The notes beneath the pieces are model-generated. The model had not been told where the DNA came from. It saw only the letters and a program-made list of their open reading frames with translations, and did no database searches. This document shows, piece after piece, positions 42,632-51,810 of a stretch of DNA of 64,000 nt; within the stretch, counting starts at the first letter, position 1, and the number at the start of each line of letters is the position of its first letter. The stretch is from an uncultured Neokomagataea sp. GTDB lineage: Bacteria > Pseudomonadota > Alphaproteobacteria > Acetobacterales > Acetobacteraceae. The position numbers were made by a program, and so were the translations under genes. The stretch is from NCBI RefSeq assembly GCF_946476835.1, contig NZ_CAMKWA010000002.1:1-64000 (forward strand), read 5' to 3'.

Positions 42632-43996
42632 ATGCCGGAGTCTGACCTCCCCTCTCAGTCGTTAAAAGCTGGCGGTGTACGCCGCGTCATGAAGAACCTT
42701 GGTGTTCTTCTCGGTGGCCGCGCTGTTAATGCGCCCCTCAGCCTCGTGCATATCTGGCTAGCAACGCATTTGCTCGGCAGTTACGGTTTCGGCCTCATTG
42801 CCATGATGTATGCCTTCGCACGCACTATTGGGGACGTTGTAGACTTCCAATCTTGGCAAACCGTCCTGCAATATGGCCTGCGCCCCCTGACAGACGGCAA
42901 TAAGCGTGAATTTCAGCGTATTGTGTCTTTCAGCCTCTTCCTGGACATCATCGGCGGCATTGCAGGCTTGCTCATTGGCGTTGGCATTAGTGCTTTTGCA
43001 ATGAAATCCCTCGGCTGGCCGCACGAAATTCATCGTATCGGTATCCTCTATTGCGGCTCCATTCTTTTCATGGCGGCAGCAACTCCCACAGGGCTTCTAC
43101 GCGTCTTTAACCGCTATGACCTGCTAGCCGTCCAAGGCACGGTGGCCACCATTATCCGTGTCATTGGTACCGCCAGTATGCTGCTAACCGGTGCATCCGT
43201 CGCCATTCTTGCGGCGGTTTGGTTCCTTGCGGAAGTCATTGCATGGGGCACCATCTCGGTCATGGCCCTAAAGGAAATGACCCGGCGCAACCTCCATACC
43301 GGCTTCTCCCACGCCTTCGGGGGCGTCATGCGTGATTTGGCCCACCGCCGCTTTTCACAACATTACCCACGCCTCTGGCGCTTTGTATTCTCCACCAACC
43401 TCAACTCCACACTCGCCCTCGCCTTCGGGCATATCGGCACACTGGTGGTTGGCGCCTTTGTCGGCCCCGCAAGCGCGGGCTATTACCGTATTGCCAGCCA
43501 AATCGCCGCAGGTATCGCCAAACCCGCGACACTGATTCAAACAACCGTTTACCCCGAAATGGCCCGCTTATGGCGTGACCGCGCCATGGGGCGTCTGCGC
43601 CGCCTGACGGTTCAAGTGGCCCTTACAGCAGGCGCCATTGGTACCGCATTACTGCTCATCACGCTCTTTGCTGGCGGCCCTCTCCTGCGCCTTTATGTCG
43701 GGGCCGATGGCGCCATCGAGACATTACCCGTCACCCTATGGCTCTTGGCCGCAGAAGTCGTCACCGTCTGGGGCCTCCCGCTCGAACCTCTCCTCTTTAC
43801 AATTGATCGCTCTGACGCCGCCATCATCGCGCGCTGCCTCGAATGTGCTCTCTTCCTGCCGGGCTTGGTTCTCGTTGTACAAAAATATGGTTTAAGCGGC
43901 GTTGGTCCCGCCACACTCGCCGGGGTAACCCTCCTCATCAGCATCCAGCTGATTTTCGTCATACGCACCCCCCTCAACCCAAAAACAACGGGATAA
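42632..43996 (+). CDS. Polysaccharide/lipid flippase (Wzx/MATE-like)
   Basis: Multi-TM protein with N-terminal GGRAVNAPLSLVHIWLATHLLGSYGFGLIAMMYAFA typical of Wzx-like flippases. Confidence 0.85.
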   Translation: MPESDLPSQSLKAGGVRRVMKNLGVLLGGRAVNAPLSLVHIWLATHLLGSYGFGLIAMMYAFARTIGDVVDFQSWQTVLQYGLRPLTDGNKREFQRIVSFSLFLDIIGGIAGLLIGVGISAFAMKSLGWPHEIHRIGILYCGSILFMAAATPTGLLRVFNRYDLLAVQGTVATIIRVIGTASMLLTGASVAILAAVWFLAEVIAWGTISVMALKEMTRRNLHTGFSHAFGGVMRDLAHRRFSQHYPRLWRFVFSTNLNSTLALAFGHIGTLVVGAFVGPASAGYYRIASQIAAGIAKPATLIQTTVYPEMARLWRDRAMGRLRRLTVQVALTAGAIGTALLLITLFAGGPLLRLYVGADGAIETLPVTLWLLAAEVVTVWGLPLEPLLFTIDRSDAAIIARCLECALFLPGLVLVVQKYGLSGVGPATLAGVTLLISIQLIFVIRTPLNPKTTG

Positions 43997-44004
43997 CCCC
44001 CATT

Positions 44005-45135
44005 ATGCGCGTTGTTTTTCCTCTCATTGCACAGCGCCATCAAGCGCTCCATGCCCTACCAATCGCTTTTGAGATGGCCTCTCGCCACGCCGATGTATCC
44101 GTAGACGTTGCGTGTTTAACACCCGGACATCTGGCGCTCGCTCGCTCCATCGCGCAGCTCTATCCTGAGGCCAAACTCCGCCTCACCCTGCTGCCATTAT
44201 CCCCTGCCTTACGGCAGCGCATCGAAACCCGCGGCCTGCGCGTCATTGACCGCCTGTACGGTCTCTTTGTGTCCCGACAGTACCTCAACGGCTTTGATGC
44301 CATCATCGTGCCGGAAGCCACATCCCTTTACCTCCGCCATATGGGCGTCACACGCCCTCGTATGGTCTGGACCGGACATGGCGCCGGAGACCGTGCCATC
44401 GGGTTCGCCCAACATCTGCGCAAGTTTGACTTCCTGCTGCTACCCGGCCGGAAAATTGAAGAGCGCATGTTGAAAGAAGGCATCGCCCGGCCGGGAGCTT
44501 ACGCCCGTGGCATTTACGGCAAGTTCGATATTGTCCACCGCCTTCAAAAACACCGTCCCAAACTGTTCCAAAACGAACGAACTACCCTTCTCTATAACCC
44601 GCATTTCGTGCGCCGTTTCTCCTCATGGCCCCTCATGGGCGAGAAGTTGCTCGATTTTTTTGCTCAACAAGACCATTATAATGTGGTTTTTGCGCCACAT
44701 TTTCGACTTTTCGACAACAGGCGCACTGAAGCAGAAGCACTAAAACGCCGCTATGAAAACGCTCACCATTTGTTGATCGACCCCGGAAGTCAGCGCAGCA
44801 TCGATATGACCTATACGCTGGCGGCAGACATGTATATCGGCGATGTTTCCAGCCAAGCCGCAGAATTTGTCATACATCCACGCCCTTGTCTCTTTCTAAA
44901 CGCACACCATGTTGCATGGAGAGACGACCCAAACTACCTGTCATGGACGCTCGGCCCCGTGACGGAAACTCTGGATGACCCTGCTGCGTCTATCGCACAT
45001 GCGTTCAAGACACATCCTGAGTTTCTTGAGACACAGCGCCAGTATCTGTATGACACATTCGAGACACACGGCGATAAGCCGACTGCACCTTTAGGGGCAG
45101 ACGCAATCATCGCCTTCTTACAACGAGCCGTATAA
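44005..45135 (+). CDS. CDP-glycerol glycerophosphotransferase-like (TagB/SpsB-type) protein
   Basis: RMVWTGHGAGDRAIGF; LLYNPHFVRRFSSW; ADMYIGDVSSQAAEFVIHPRPCLFLN. ORF trimmed to MRVVFPLIAQRHQ. Confidence 0.75.
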   Translation: MRVVFPLIAQRHQALHALPIAFEMASRHADVSVDVACLTPGHLALARSIAQLYPEAKLRLTLLPLSPALRQRIETRGLRVIDRLYGLFVSRQYLNGFDAIIVPEATSLYLRHMGVTRPRMVWTGHGAGDRAIGFAQHLRKFDFLLLPGRKIEERMLKEGIARPGAYARGIYGKFDIVHRLQKHRPKLFQNERTTLLYNPHFVRRFSSWPLMGEKLLDFFAQQDHYNVVFAPHFRLFDNRRTEAEALKRRYENAHHLLIDPGSQRSIDMTYTLAADMYIGDVSSQAAEFVIHPRPCLFLNAHHVAWRDDPNYLSWTLGPVTETLDDPAASIAHAFKTHPEFLETQRQYLYDTFETHGDKPTAPLGADAIIAFLQRAV

Positions 45136-46961
45136 TGCCCGGCATTTCTGAAAACGGCATTTCTAACGAAGCGAGTCCAGGTTTGACCGAAGCCACCCAA
45201 CACCCCCCTCAACCATCCACACCGGCACAGCCTACCCCAAGCCGTTCGGGCCTGAACCGACGCTATGGTGACTTCCCGAGCTTCCCTGCCGCTCTGGATT
45301 ACGCGGCACAGGGCGAGAGTGGCTTCAATATTTACTCGGGCCGTGGCCAGCTTCTAGAAGCTCTGCCGTACCGTACGCTGCGCGACCAAGCCATTGCGAT
45401 GGCACACCGCTTGCTTAACCTTGGCCTCACGCAGGGTGACCGCGTCGCCATCGTGGCTGAAAGTGACGGTGACTTCGCCCGCATTTTTTTCGGTTGTCAG
45501 TACGCGGGCCTTGTCCCCGCCCCTCTGCCCTTACCCGTAGCCTTCGGTGGTCGTGATGGTTACATCACGACCCTACGCGGTATGATCAGCAGCGCCGGTG
45601 CACGTGCCGTCGTTGTACCGGACGTCATCGGCGGCTGGACCGGCGAGATCATTGACGGGCTGGATCTTGTCTTTGGCGGCTCGCCTGCGGAACTCAGCGC
45701 ACACGCTGCTCCAGAAATAGCTCTACCAACCATCAAAGCAGATGGCCTGTCCTACCTCCAATTCTCATCTGGCAGCACGCGCTTTCCGATGGGTGTGTCC
45801 GTTACGCAGACAGCAGGCATGGCCAATGCACGCGCTATTGCCCATGACGGGTTGCAAGTACGCCCATCATCCGACGCACAAGATGACCGCTGCGTCTCAT
45901 GGTTGCCACTTTACCATGATATGGGACTCGTTGGGTTCTTCCTGACGCCGATGACATGCCAGCTTTCGGTGGACCTACTCCCAACACGGGAATTCGCACG
46001 CCGCCCACATGTCTGGCTGGACCTCATCAGCCGGAACAAGGGCACCATTGCCTACAGCCCATCCTTCGGCTTTGAGCTTTGCTCACGCCGCAATGGCGCA
46101 GCCGATCTAGACTTGTCACGCTGGCGCATCGCGGGGATCGGCGGTGATATGATCCGCCCTCATATCCTCGAAGAATTCTCCGAGCGTTTCGCGGCCAACG
46201 GCTTTGACGGCAAAGCCTTCGTTGCCAGCTACGGTATGGCAGAAGCCACCTTGGCCATCAGCTTTGCACCGCTGAACAATGGCGTCCAAACAGATACGGT
46301 CGATCTCCGCCGCCTGGAAAGCACCGGCATCGCTGTCCCGTGCAACGACCCATCTTACGCGTTACGTACCTTCGTACGGTGTGGCCGCGCACTGCCAGAA
46401 CACGCCATCGAAGTCCGTGACCAACATGGTAACCCCCTACCAGATCGTCGCGTCGGCACCGTTTATGTCCGCGGGCCAAGCCTCATGGTTGGGTATTTCG
46501 GTCGCCAAGACGAAACCGATGCCGTTCTGGACGCACAAGGCTGGTTGAACACAGGTGACCTTGGGTACATGCTAGATGGTGAAATCATCATCACAGGCCG
46601 CGCCAAAGACCTTATCATCATCAATGGCCGTAATATCTGGCCGCAAGATCTTGAATGGTCCGCCGAAAGCGCCATCGATAGCCTCCGCTCCCGTGATGTT
46701 GCCGTATTCTCCGTTGATGGAGACGAAGGCGAAACGATTACAGCGCTTGTCCAGTGCCGCGCGAGCGACCCAACCATGCGTGATCGCCTCACCAACGACC
46801 TCACAGCCCTCTTCCGCCGTGATCACGGTGTTGATGTCCGTGTTGTACTGGTGCCACCCCGTACCCTGCCTCAAACATCTTCCGGCAAACTCACGCGTGC
46901 AAAAGCCAAAGCTATGTTGCTGTCTGGCGCATTTGAAGACGCAGCGCACTCCGCCGCCTAA
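45135..46961 (+). CDS. Fatty-acyl-AMP ligase / acyl-ACP synthetase
   Basis: YLQFSSGSTRFPMGVSVTQ; WLPLYHDMGLVGFFLTPM; GWLNTGDLGYMLDGEIIITGRAKDLIIINGRNIWPQDLEW. Confidence 0.92.
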   Translation: MPGISENGISNEASPGLTEATQHPPQPSTPAQPTPSRSGLNRRYGDFPSFPAALDYAAQGESGFNIYSGRGQLLEALPYRTLRDQAIAMAHRLLNLGLTQGDRVAIVAESDGDFARIFFGCQYAGLVPAPLPLPVAFGGRDGYITTLRGMISSAGARAVVVPDVIGGWTGEIIDGLDLVFGGSPAELSAHAAPEIALPTIKADGLSYLQFSSGSTRFPMGVSVTQTAGMANARAIAHDGLQVRPSSDAQDDRCVSWLPLYHDMGLVGFFLTPMTCQLSVDLLPTREFARRPHVWLDLISRNKGTIAYSPSFGFELCSRRNGAADLDLSRWRIAGIGGDMIRPHILEEFSERFAANGFDGKAFVASYGMAEATLAISFAPLNNGVQTDTVDLRRLESTGIAVPCNDPSYALRTFVRCGRALPEHAIEVRDQHGNPLPDRRVGTVYVRGPSLMVGYFGRQDETDAVLDAQGWLNTGDLGYMLDGEIIITGRAKDLIIINGRNIWPQDLEWSAESAIDSLRSRDVAVFSVDGDEGETITALVQCRASDPTMRDRLTNDLTALFRRDHGVDVRVVLVPPRTLPQTSSGKLTRAKAKAMLLSGAFEDAAHSAA

Positions 46962-46966
46962 AGCGC

Positions 46967-46994
46967 CATACCCCCGCCACAGAGCGGGGATATG
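46967..46994 (+). other. Stem-loop between the acyl-AMP ligase and ACP genes (possible attenuator/processing site)
   Basis: CATACCCCCGC-CACAGA-GCGGGGATATG, 11-bp stem with one mismatch; no poly-T tract. Confidence 0.4.
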
Positions 46995-47073
46995 CACCTT
47001 CGGGATTTACGGCACTGGACTTCCTGCCGCATAACACACCAACTTTGGCCCATAAGCATCAAGAGTAGAGAGC

Positions 47074-47319
47074 ATGACTGACAGCGTATCCAGCATTTCA
47101 CAGATGATCATCGAAAAACTGCTCGCCAACCCGAAAGTCCCCCGTGACATCACCGGCAGCAGCAAGATCGTCGAAGATCTGGCGTTTGACAGCTTGGCCG
47201 TCATGAACTTCGTCATGGAAATCGAAGACGAACTCGACGTTTCCGTGCCACTCGACAAACTGGCGGACATCCGCACGATTGATGATCTGGCAACCTGCCT
47301 GAACGGGCTGAAGGGCTAA
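47074..47319 (+). CDS. Acyl carrier protein
   Basis: IVEDLAFDSLAVMNFVMEIEDELDVSVPLDKLADIRTIDDLA with phosphopantetheine DSL motif. Confidence 0.93.
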   Translation: MTDSVSSISQMIIEKLLANPKVPRDITGSSKIVEDLAFDSLAVMNFVMEIEDELDVSVPLDKLADIRTIDDLATCLNGLKG

Positions 47320-47321
47320 GC

Positions 47322-48515
47322 GTGACCGACCTTTTCGCTAAACACGCTGCGCTCAAAGCTGCTTATGATGGATTGAGCGCACTATCCCCTCGCAACCCGT
47401 TTGAAGTCGTTATTGAACGCCCTCTCTCCGCGACACTCGGCATTATCGAAGGCCGTGAAACGCTGCTTTTCGGCACCAATAACTACATGGGCCTCAGCCA
47501 ATCAGACGCAGCGGCGGAAGCGGCGATTGAAACCGTCCGCACGATGGGCGTTGGCACTACCGGCTCGCGTATTGCGAATGGAACATTTGGTCTCCATCGC
47601 AAATTAGAAGAACGTTTGGCTGCGTATTTCGAGCGCAAGCACGCCATGGTATTCTCAACCGGATATCAAGCAAATCTGGGTACAATCTCTGCCCTCGTGA
47701 ACAAGGATGACATCCTGTTCCTCGATGCAGACAGCCATGCAAGCATCTATGACGGTGCAAAGCTTTCCGGTGCACAAGTCATTCGCTTTCGCCACAATGA
47801 CCCGGCTGACCTTGATAAGCGCCTAAACCGCGTTAAAGACCATCCCGGCGCTAAACTGATCGTTGTGGAAGGTATCTATTCCATGACGGGCAATGTCGCC
47901 CCACTCGCAGAATTCGTTGCTGTGAAAGAAAAACACGGCGTTGCTCTCATGGTGGACGAAGCACACTCGTTCGGTGTGCTCGGCGCAAAAGGCCGTGGCG
48001 TTGCTGAAGTCCAAGGGTGCGAAAAAGGTATCGACTTCATCGTCGGTACCTTCTCCAAGTCCCTTGGTACCGTTGGCGGTTACTGCGTCAGTGACCATGA
48101 TGGCGTAGACCTCATGCGCCTATGCTCACGCCCCTATATGTTCACGGCCTCTCTGCCACCAGAAATCATCGCGGCAACAATCGCCACACTAGACGCCGTA
48201 GAGCAACAACCTGAACGCCGTACAAAACTGTATGACAATGCTGCACGCCTGCACGCTGGTTTGAAGGCGACGGGCCTGTCCATCAGCCAGCATGTCTCCC
48301 CAGTTATTGCGGTAACGCTGGAGACTATTCCTGAAGCTGTCACGTTCTGGAATGCCCTGCTTGAAGCCGGCGTGTATGTGAACCTGTCTCTACCACCCGC
48401 CACGCCGGATAACCGCCCCCTTCTACGCTGCTCCGTCATGGCAGCCCATAGTGCTGACGAAATTGACCAAGCTGTTAAAGCTTTTGCTAACGTAGCGCAG
48501 TCTCCCTCTGCTTAA
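47322..48515 (+). CDS. spt: Alpha-oxoamine synthase, probable serine palmitoyltransferase
   Basis: NNYMGLSQ; DADSHASIYDGAKLSGAQVIRFRHNDPADLDKRL; VEGIYSMTGNVAPLAEFVAVKEKHG; VDEAHSFGVLGAKGRG; TFSKSLGTVGGY; adjacent to dedicated ACP and acyl-ACP synthetase. Confidence 0.87.
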   Translation: MTDLFAKHAALKAAYDGLSALSPRNPFEVVIERPLSATLGIIEGRETLLFGTNNYMGLSQSDAAAEAAIETVRTMGVGTTGSRIANGTFGLHRKLEERLAAYFERKHAMVFSTGYQANLGTISALVNKDDILFLDADSHASIYDGAKLSGAQVIRFRHNDPADLDKRLNRVKDHPGAKLIVVEGIYSMTGNVAPLAEFVAVKEKHGVALMVDEAHSFGVLGAKGRGVAEVQGCEKGIDFIVGTFSKSLGTVGGYCVSDHDGVDLMRLCSRPYMFTASLPPEIIAATIATLDAVEQQPERRTKLYDNAARLHAGLKATGLSISQHVSPVIAVTLETIPEAVTFWNALLEAGVYVNLSLPPATPDNRPLLRCSVMAAHSADEIDQAVKAFANVAQSPSA

Positions 48516-48533
48516 GACAGCCGTCATTAAGCA

Positions 48534-48562
48534 TTTTACCGGGCCTCTATGGCCCGGTAAAA
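48534..48562 (+). terminator. Terminator after the spt operon
   Basis: TTTTACCGGGCC-TCTAT-GGCCCGGTAAAA. Confidence 0.8.
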
Positions 48563-48745
48563 CTGTCTGCGCTCTAACTCATAGAGCCTTACAGGTCAGT
48601 ACCTGTATATTACCCAACCTACTGCTTTTCATTCCGCTCAAAAAATGAGACCTGCTGCAAGTAAAGCGCCTGATAAAAGCCCCTCACAAGGGCCGTCACA
48701 CAATAATTGACAAACCCCAGCGTCTTTTGCGATCATTCCTTCAGA

Positions 48746-48815
48746 CGGTAATGGATTTCTACCGGGCCATCGTGGCCGAACCGCCCTGACAAGGGACGAT
48801 GATTCCTACCAAGCG
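48746..48815 (+). ncRNA. Fluoride riboswitch (crcB motif)
   Basis: GGTAATGGATTTCTACC-GGGCCATCGTGGCC-GAACCGCCCTGACAAGGGACGATGATTCCTACC matches the conserved crcB RNA blocks (ATGG..TTC..ACC, AACCGCC, GATGATTCCTACC); about 25 bp before the CLC gene. Confidence 0.92.
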
Positions 48816-48839
48816 CCATTATGGCAGCAAGGAGGACTC

Positions 48840-50159
48840 ATGCCTGCATTACGTCACCACATCACCAATTTAACGAACGCCACCCGCACGGTACTTTTCT
48901 GGCTTGCGCTTTTACTTCCCCTTTCAATAACCATCGGCTCCGTATGTGCGGCCTTCTTATGGCTTCTTGATTGGGCGACACAAAACCGCTTCAGTCATCC
49001 AGAATTACTTTATCTACTGCCCGTCGGCGGTGCTTTTGTCGCGTGGCTATACACCCGCTTTGGCGGCACAGCAGAAGCTGGCAACAACCTCATCGTCGAT
49101 GAAATTCACACACCATCTGCTGGCGTGCCCTGTCGTATGGCGCCACTGGTTTTCTTCGGCACAATTATCACCCATCTTTTCGGAGGCTCTGCGGGGCGAG
49201 AAGGCACAGCCGTCCAATTAGGTGGCAGCCTCGCCAGTACAGCGGCAAAATATCTCCGCCTACCCCACGCGCAAACACGGCTACTCCTCATGTCTGGTAT
49301 CTCAGGAGGATTCGGGGCGGTGTTTGGCACTCCCCTAGCCGGTGCCATCTTTGGCTTAGAAGTCATCACGATTGGGCGAATAGACTATGCAGGGCTACTC
49401 CCTTGCCTCCTGACCGCCATACTCGCTGATTGGACATGCCATAGCTGGGGTATCCACCACGCACTCTACCACATAGACACCATCACTCTCACAGCGCCAC
49501 TCCTGCAGCACCCCATCCTTCTTGCCAAGACAGCCCTCGCAGGAATAATTTTTGGCCTCGTCGCCCTCATTTTTGCTGAGGCCAATCACAGAATAGGCGC
49601 CCTCATAAAGCGCCATATTCCTTCTGCCCCCCTTCGCGCGGCTTTCGGTGGTTGCGCCATTATTGCACTTGTCTGGCTGTTCCAAACCCGTGCGTATCTC
49701 GGCCTCGGTGTCTGGTCCGCTATTCCCGGTGACCCAACCATTGCAGGGTTTTTTGCACCATCTGCCGATTATTGGAGCTGGGCACTTAAGCTCCTTTTCA
49801 CCGTCATCACCCTCAGTACAGGGTTCAAAGGCGGAGAGGTCACGCCACTCTTTTTCATTGGCGCAGCCCTTGGCCACACAATGGCCAACATCCTTAATGC
49901 TCCCACAGATCTGTTCGCGGGGTTAGGCTTTGTCGCCGTATTCGCAGCAGCCGCCAATACACCTATTGCCTGCACACTGATGGGCATCGAACTCTTCGGC
50001 GCGGCAAACGCGGTTCCCATCACTCTTGCCTGCTGGGTTGCCTATATCTGCTCAGGCCATCACGGTATCTATCTCTCACAACGCATCGTAACGCCAAAAC
50101 ATAACCGCATAACCACCACCCTCAACGACACACTGCGCAGCCTACGCCTCCCGAAATAA
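48840..50159 (+). CDS. eriC: CLC-F type fluoride/proton antiporter (ClC chloride channel superfamily)
   Basis: GNNLIVDEIH and GSAGREGTAVQLGG (GREGT instead of the canonical GREGP); preceded by a fluoride riboswitch. Confidence 0.9.
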   Translation: MPALRHHITNLTNATRTVLFWLALLLPLSITIGSVCAAFLWLLDWATQNRFSHPELLYLLPVGGAFVAWLYTRFGGTAEAGNNLIVDEIHTPSAGVPCRMAPLVFFGTIITHLFGGSAGREGTAVQLGGSLASTAAKYLRLPHAQTRLLLMSGISGGFGAVFGTPLAGAIFGLEVITIGRIDYAGLLPCLLTAILADWTCHSWGIHHALYHIDTITLTAPLLQHPILLAKTALAGIIFGLVALIFAEANHRIGALIKRHIPSAPLRAAFGGCAIIALVWLFQTRAYLGLGVWSAIPGDPTIAGFFAPSADYWSWALKLLFTVITLSTGFKGGEVTPLFFIGAALGHTMANILNAPTDLFAGLGFVAVFAAAANTPIACTLMGIELFGAANAVPITLACWVAYICSGHHGIYLSQRIVTPKHNRITTTLNDTLRSLRLPK

Positions 50160-50298
50160 ATCGAACAGAAAACGCACGACCATAACGATGACGCCGGAGA
50201 AAATTGATTCATATGCACAGAAATGGAAGACATACGGTATGATACATCATCGTATTAATTGTATCCGAGGCGATATGAAACCTTATCATCTGCCGCCA

Positions 50299-51246
50299 AT
50301 GTCTTATGTATCCACAAAATACAAAAAGACTGGCATATTCGGCTTACTGATTGCAGCGCATATCGGGATAATTTCTGCGAACGATACAATCCCGCCAAAA
50401 TCTCAGCGCGCCGCAGAAATACAATTCACACCCCCTGAAATAACTCTCCCGATTGCCCTAGTGAAGGGATATCCATTTATCAACGGCTCCATTTCTGGCG
50501 TGCACGGGAAATTAATGCTGGATACGGGAAGTCAACTTTCCCTCACGATCAATAATCACATAATTCCAACAAAAAATAATATTGAAATAGGGACTGGTTT
50601 TTTCGGCAGCGGGCAACATTTTTCTGTAAGCCTCACCCCAGAAATAAGGAATATTCACATAGGCCCGGTTACCTTCCCAAAGGCCACTTTTGTAACCTCT
50701 CAAGACGCACGCCAGCTCGAAAATATTACACCCGACTTTATCGGCTGGGTAGGCTATAACGCTTGGGCACCTTACGCCTTAAAATTGGATTACCGCAGAG
50801 AAAAAGCCGTATTATATCGAGGGCAGCCTGTAACATATCTCCGCGGTGAGCATGTCATTGCCACACTCCCGTTTGAAACCCGCAAACTCCCCAATCATCC
50901 CATTATGCCGGCAACAATTGGCACCACTACGGTCATCACAGCATGGGACACAGGGCAATACGGTACATTATACACCAGCGAAGCCGAAAAAGCTCATTTA
51001 CTCCACAGCGGACAACTCAAACCATCCGCAACAGATGCGGATAGCTTTGACCTCAGCGGATTACGCATTGACGGACACAACATGCCAACCATCACGGGCA
51101 TTTCCGTTGAAACCACCCGCTTCGCAGCCGCAACCCCGATTGGCTTAAACGAACCCAATATTCTCACCATTGGTTACGGCTTCTTGCAGCATTACAAAAC
51201 CGTCTGGGATTATCGGCAGCATAGTCTTTACCTGCTAACCCCCTAA
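50299..51246 (+). CDS. Exported aspartic protease-like protein with two DTG motifs (retropepsin/pepsin-like); start uncertain (ORF from 50188)
   Basis: GKLMLDTGSQLSLTI and TAWDTGQYGTLYT; FIGWVGYNAW...LDYRREKAVLY and GYGFLQHYKTVWDYRQHSLYLL; signal-like KKTGIFGLLIAAHIGIISAN. Confidence 0.7.
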   Translation: MSYVSTKYKKTGIFGLLIAAHIGIISANDTIPPKSQRAAEIQFTPPEITLPIALVKGYPFINGSISGVHGKLMLDTGSQLSLTINNHIIPTKNNIEIGTGFFGSGQHFSVSLTPEIRNIHIGPVTFPKATFVTSQDARQLENITPDFIGWVGYNAWAPYALKLDYRREKAVLYRGQPVTYLRGEHVIATLPFETRKLPNHPIMPATIGTTTVITAWDTGQYGTLYTSEAEKAHLLHSGQLKPSATDADSFDLSGLRIDGHNMPTITGISVETTRFAAATPIGLNEPNILTIGYGFLQHYKTVWDYRQHSLYLLTP

Positions 51247-51477
51247 AACCCTATATGGCCGCTCGCTCGGCCCACTCCTCAACAACTCGATCATCCGGCC
51301 CGCACCAGTCCCAAGGTCCAACAAACAGCCCAAAGACCGTTCAGACAGTACGCTCAAAATCGCGCCTTCCACCTCATGTTCAGGCGCATGAAGAGAGCGT
51401 AGCGCAAAGCCATCTTCACGCCGTAACACCTGCATAGTTAGCCCCTCCTGCGGCCTTTCCACCCCGCCACGCGGCAC
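51235..51477 (-). pseudogene. Fragment of ArsR-family/SAM-dependent methyltransferase gene
   Basis: IRSLHxPE-like SLHAPEHEVEGAILSVLSERSLGCLLDLGTGAGRMIELL (methyltransferase motif I), then truncated. Confidence 0.65.
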
Positions 51478-51572
51478 AAACCGAGCGCCTCAAACTTCCG
51501 CTCTTCCCCACCACCACAATCGGCTCTTTCCCGCAGACACCAGAAACCCACAAAGCTCGCGCCGATCACCCT
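51450..51572 (+). pseudogene. Fragment of metE (cobalamin-independent methionine synthase)
   Basis: Frame at 51483: [41 protein letters not shown] then stop; [15 protein letters not shown] is the MetE C-domain signature. Left boundary approximate. Confidence 0.8.
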
Positions 51573-51586
51573 CACCCCTTATAACT

Positions 51587-51774
51587 GCCTTTGAAAACGC
51601 AGGCATGGCCCCAGCCAAGCGCCTTGCCGTTGCCACACATGCCGTCACCTCTTTGTGCCGAACCTTGCGAGCCGAAGGCGTAACGGAATTGCATATTTAT
51701 ACGCTGAATAAAGCCGAACCAACACATAGCCTCTGCCAAAATATCCTAAGCGAAGCGCCTGCATCGTTACATTA
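51587..51774 (+). pseudogene. C-terminal fragment of metF (methylenetetrahydrofolate reductase)
   Basis: AFENAGMAPAKRLAVATHAVTSLCRTLRAEGVTELHIYTLNKAEPTHSLCQNI matches the MetF C-terminus (G..FHFYTLNRA). Boundaries approximate; different frame from the metE fragment. Confidence 0.75.
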
Positions 51775-51810
51775 AACACACTCGACACCCCCCATCGAAT
51801 ATGCTTATAG

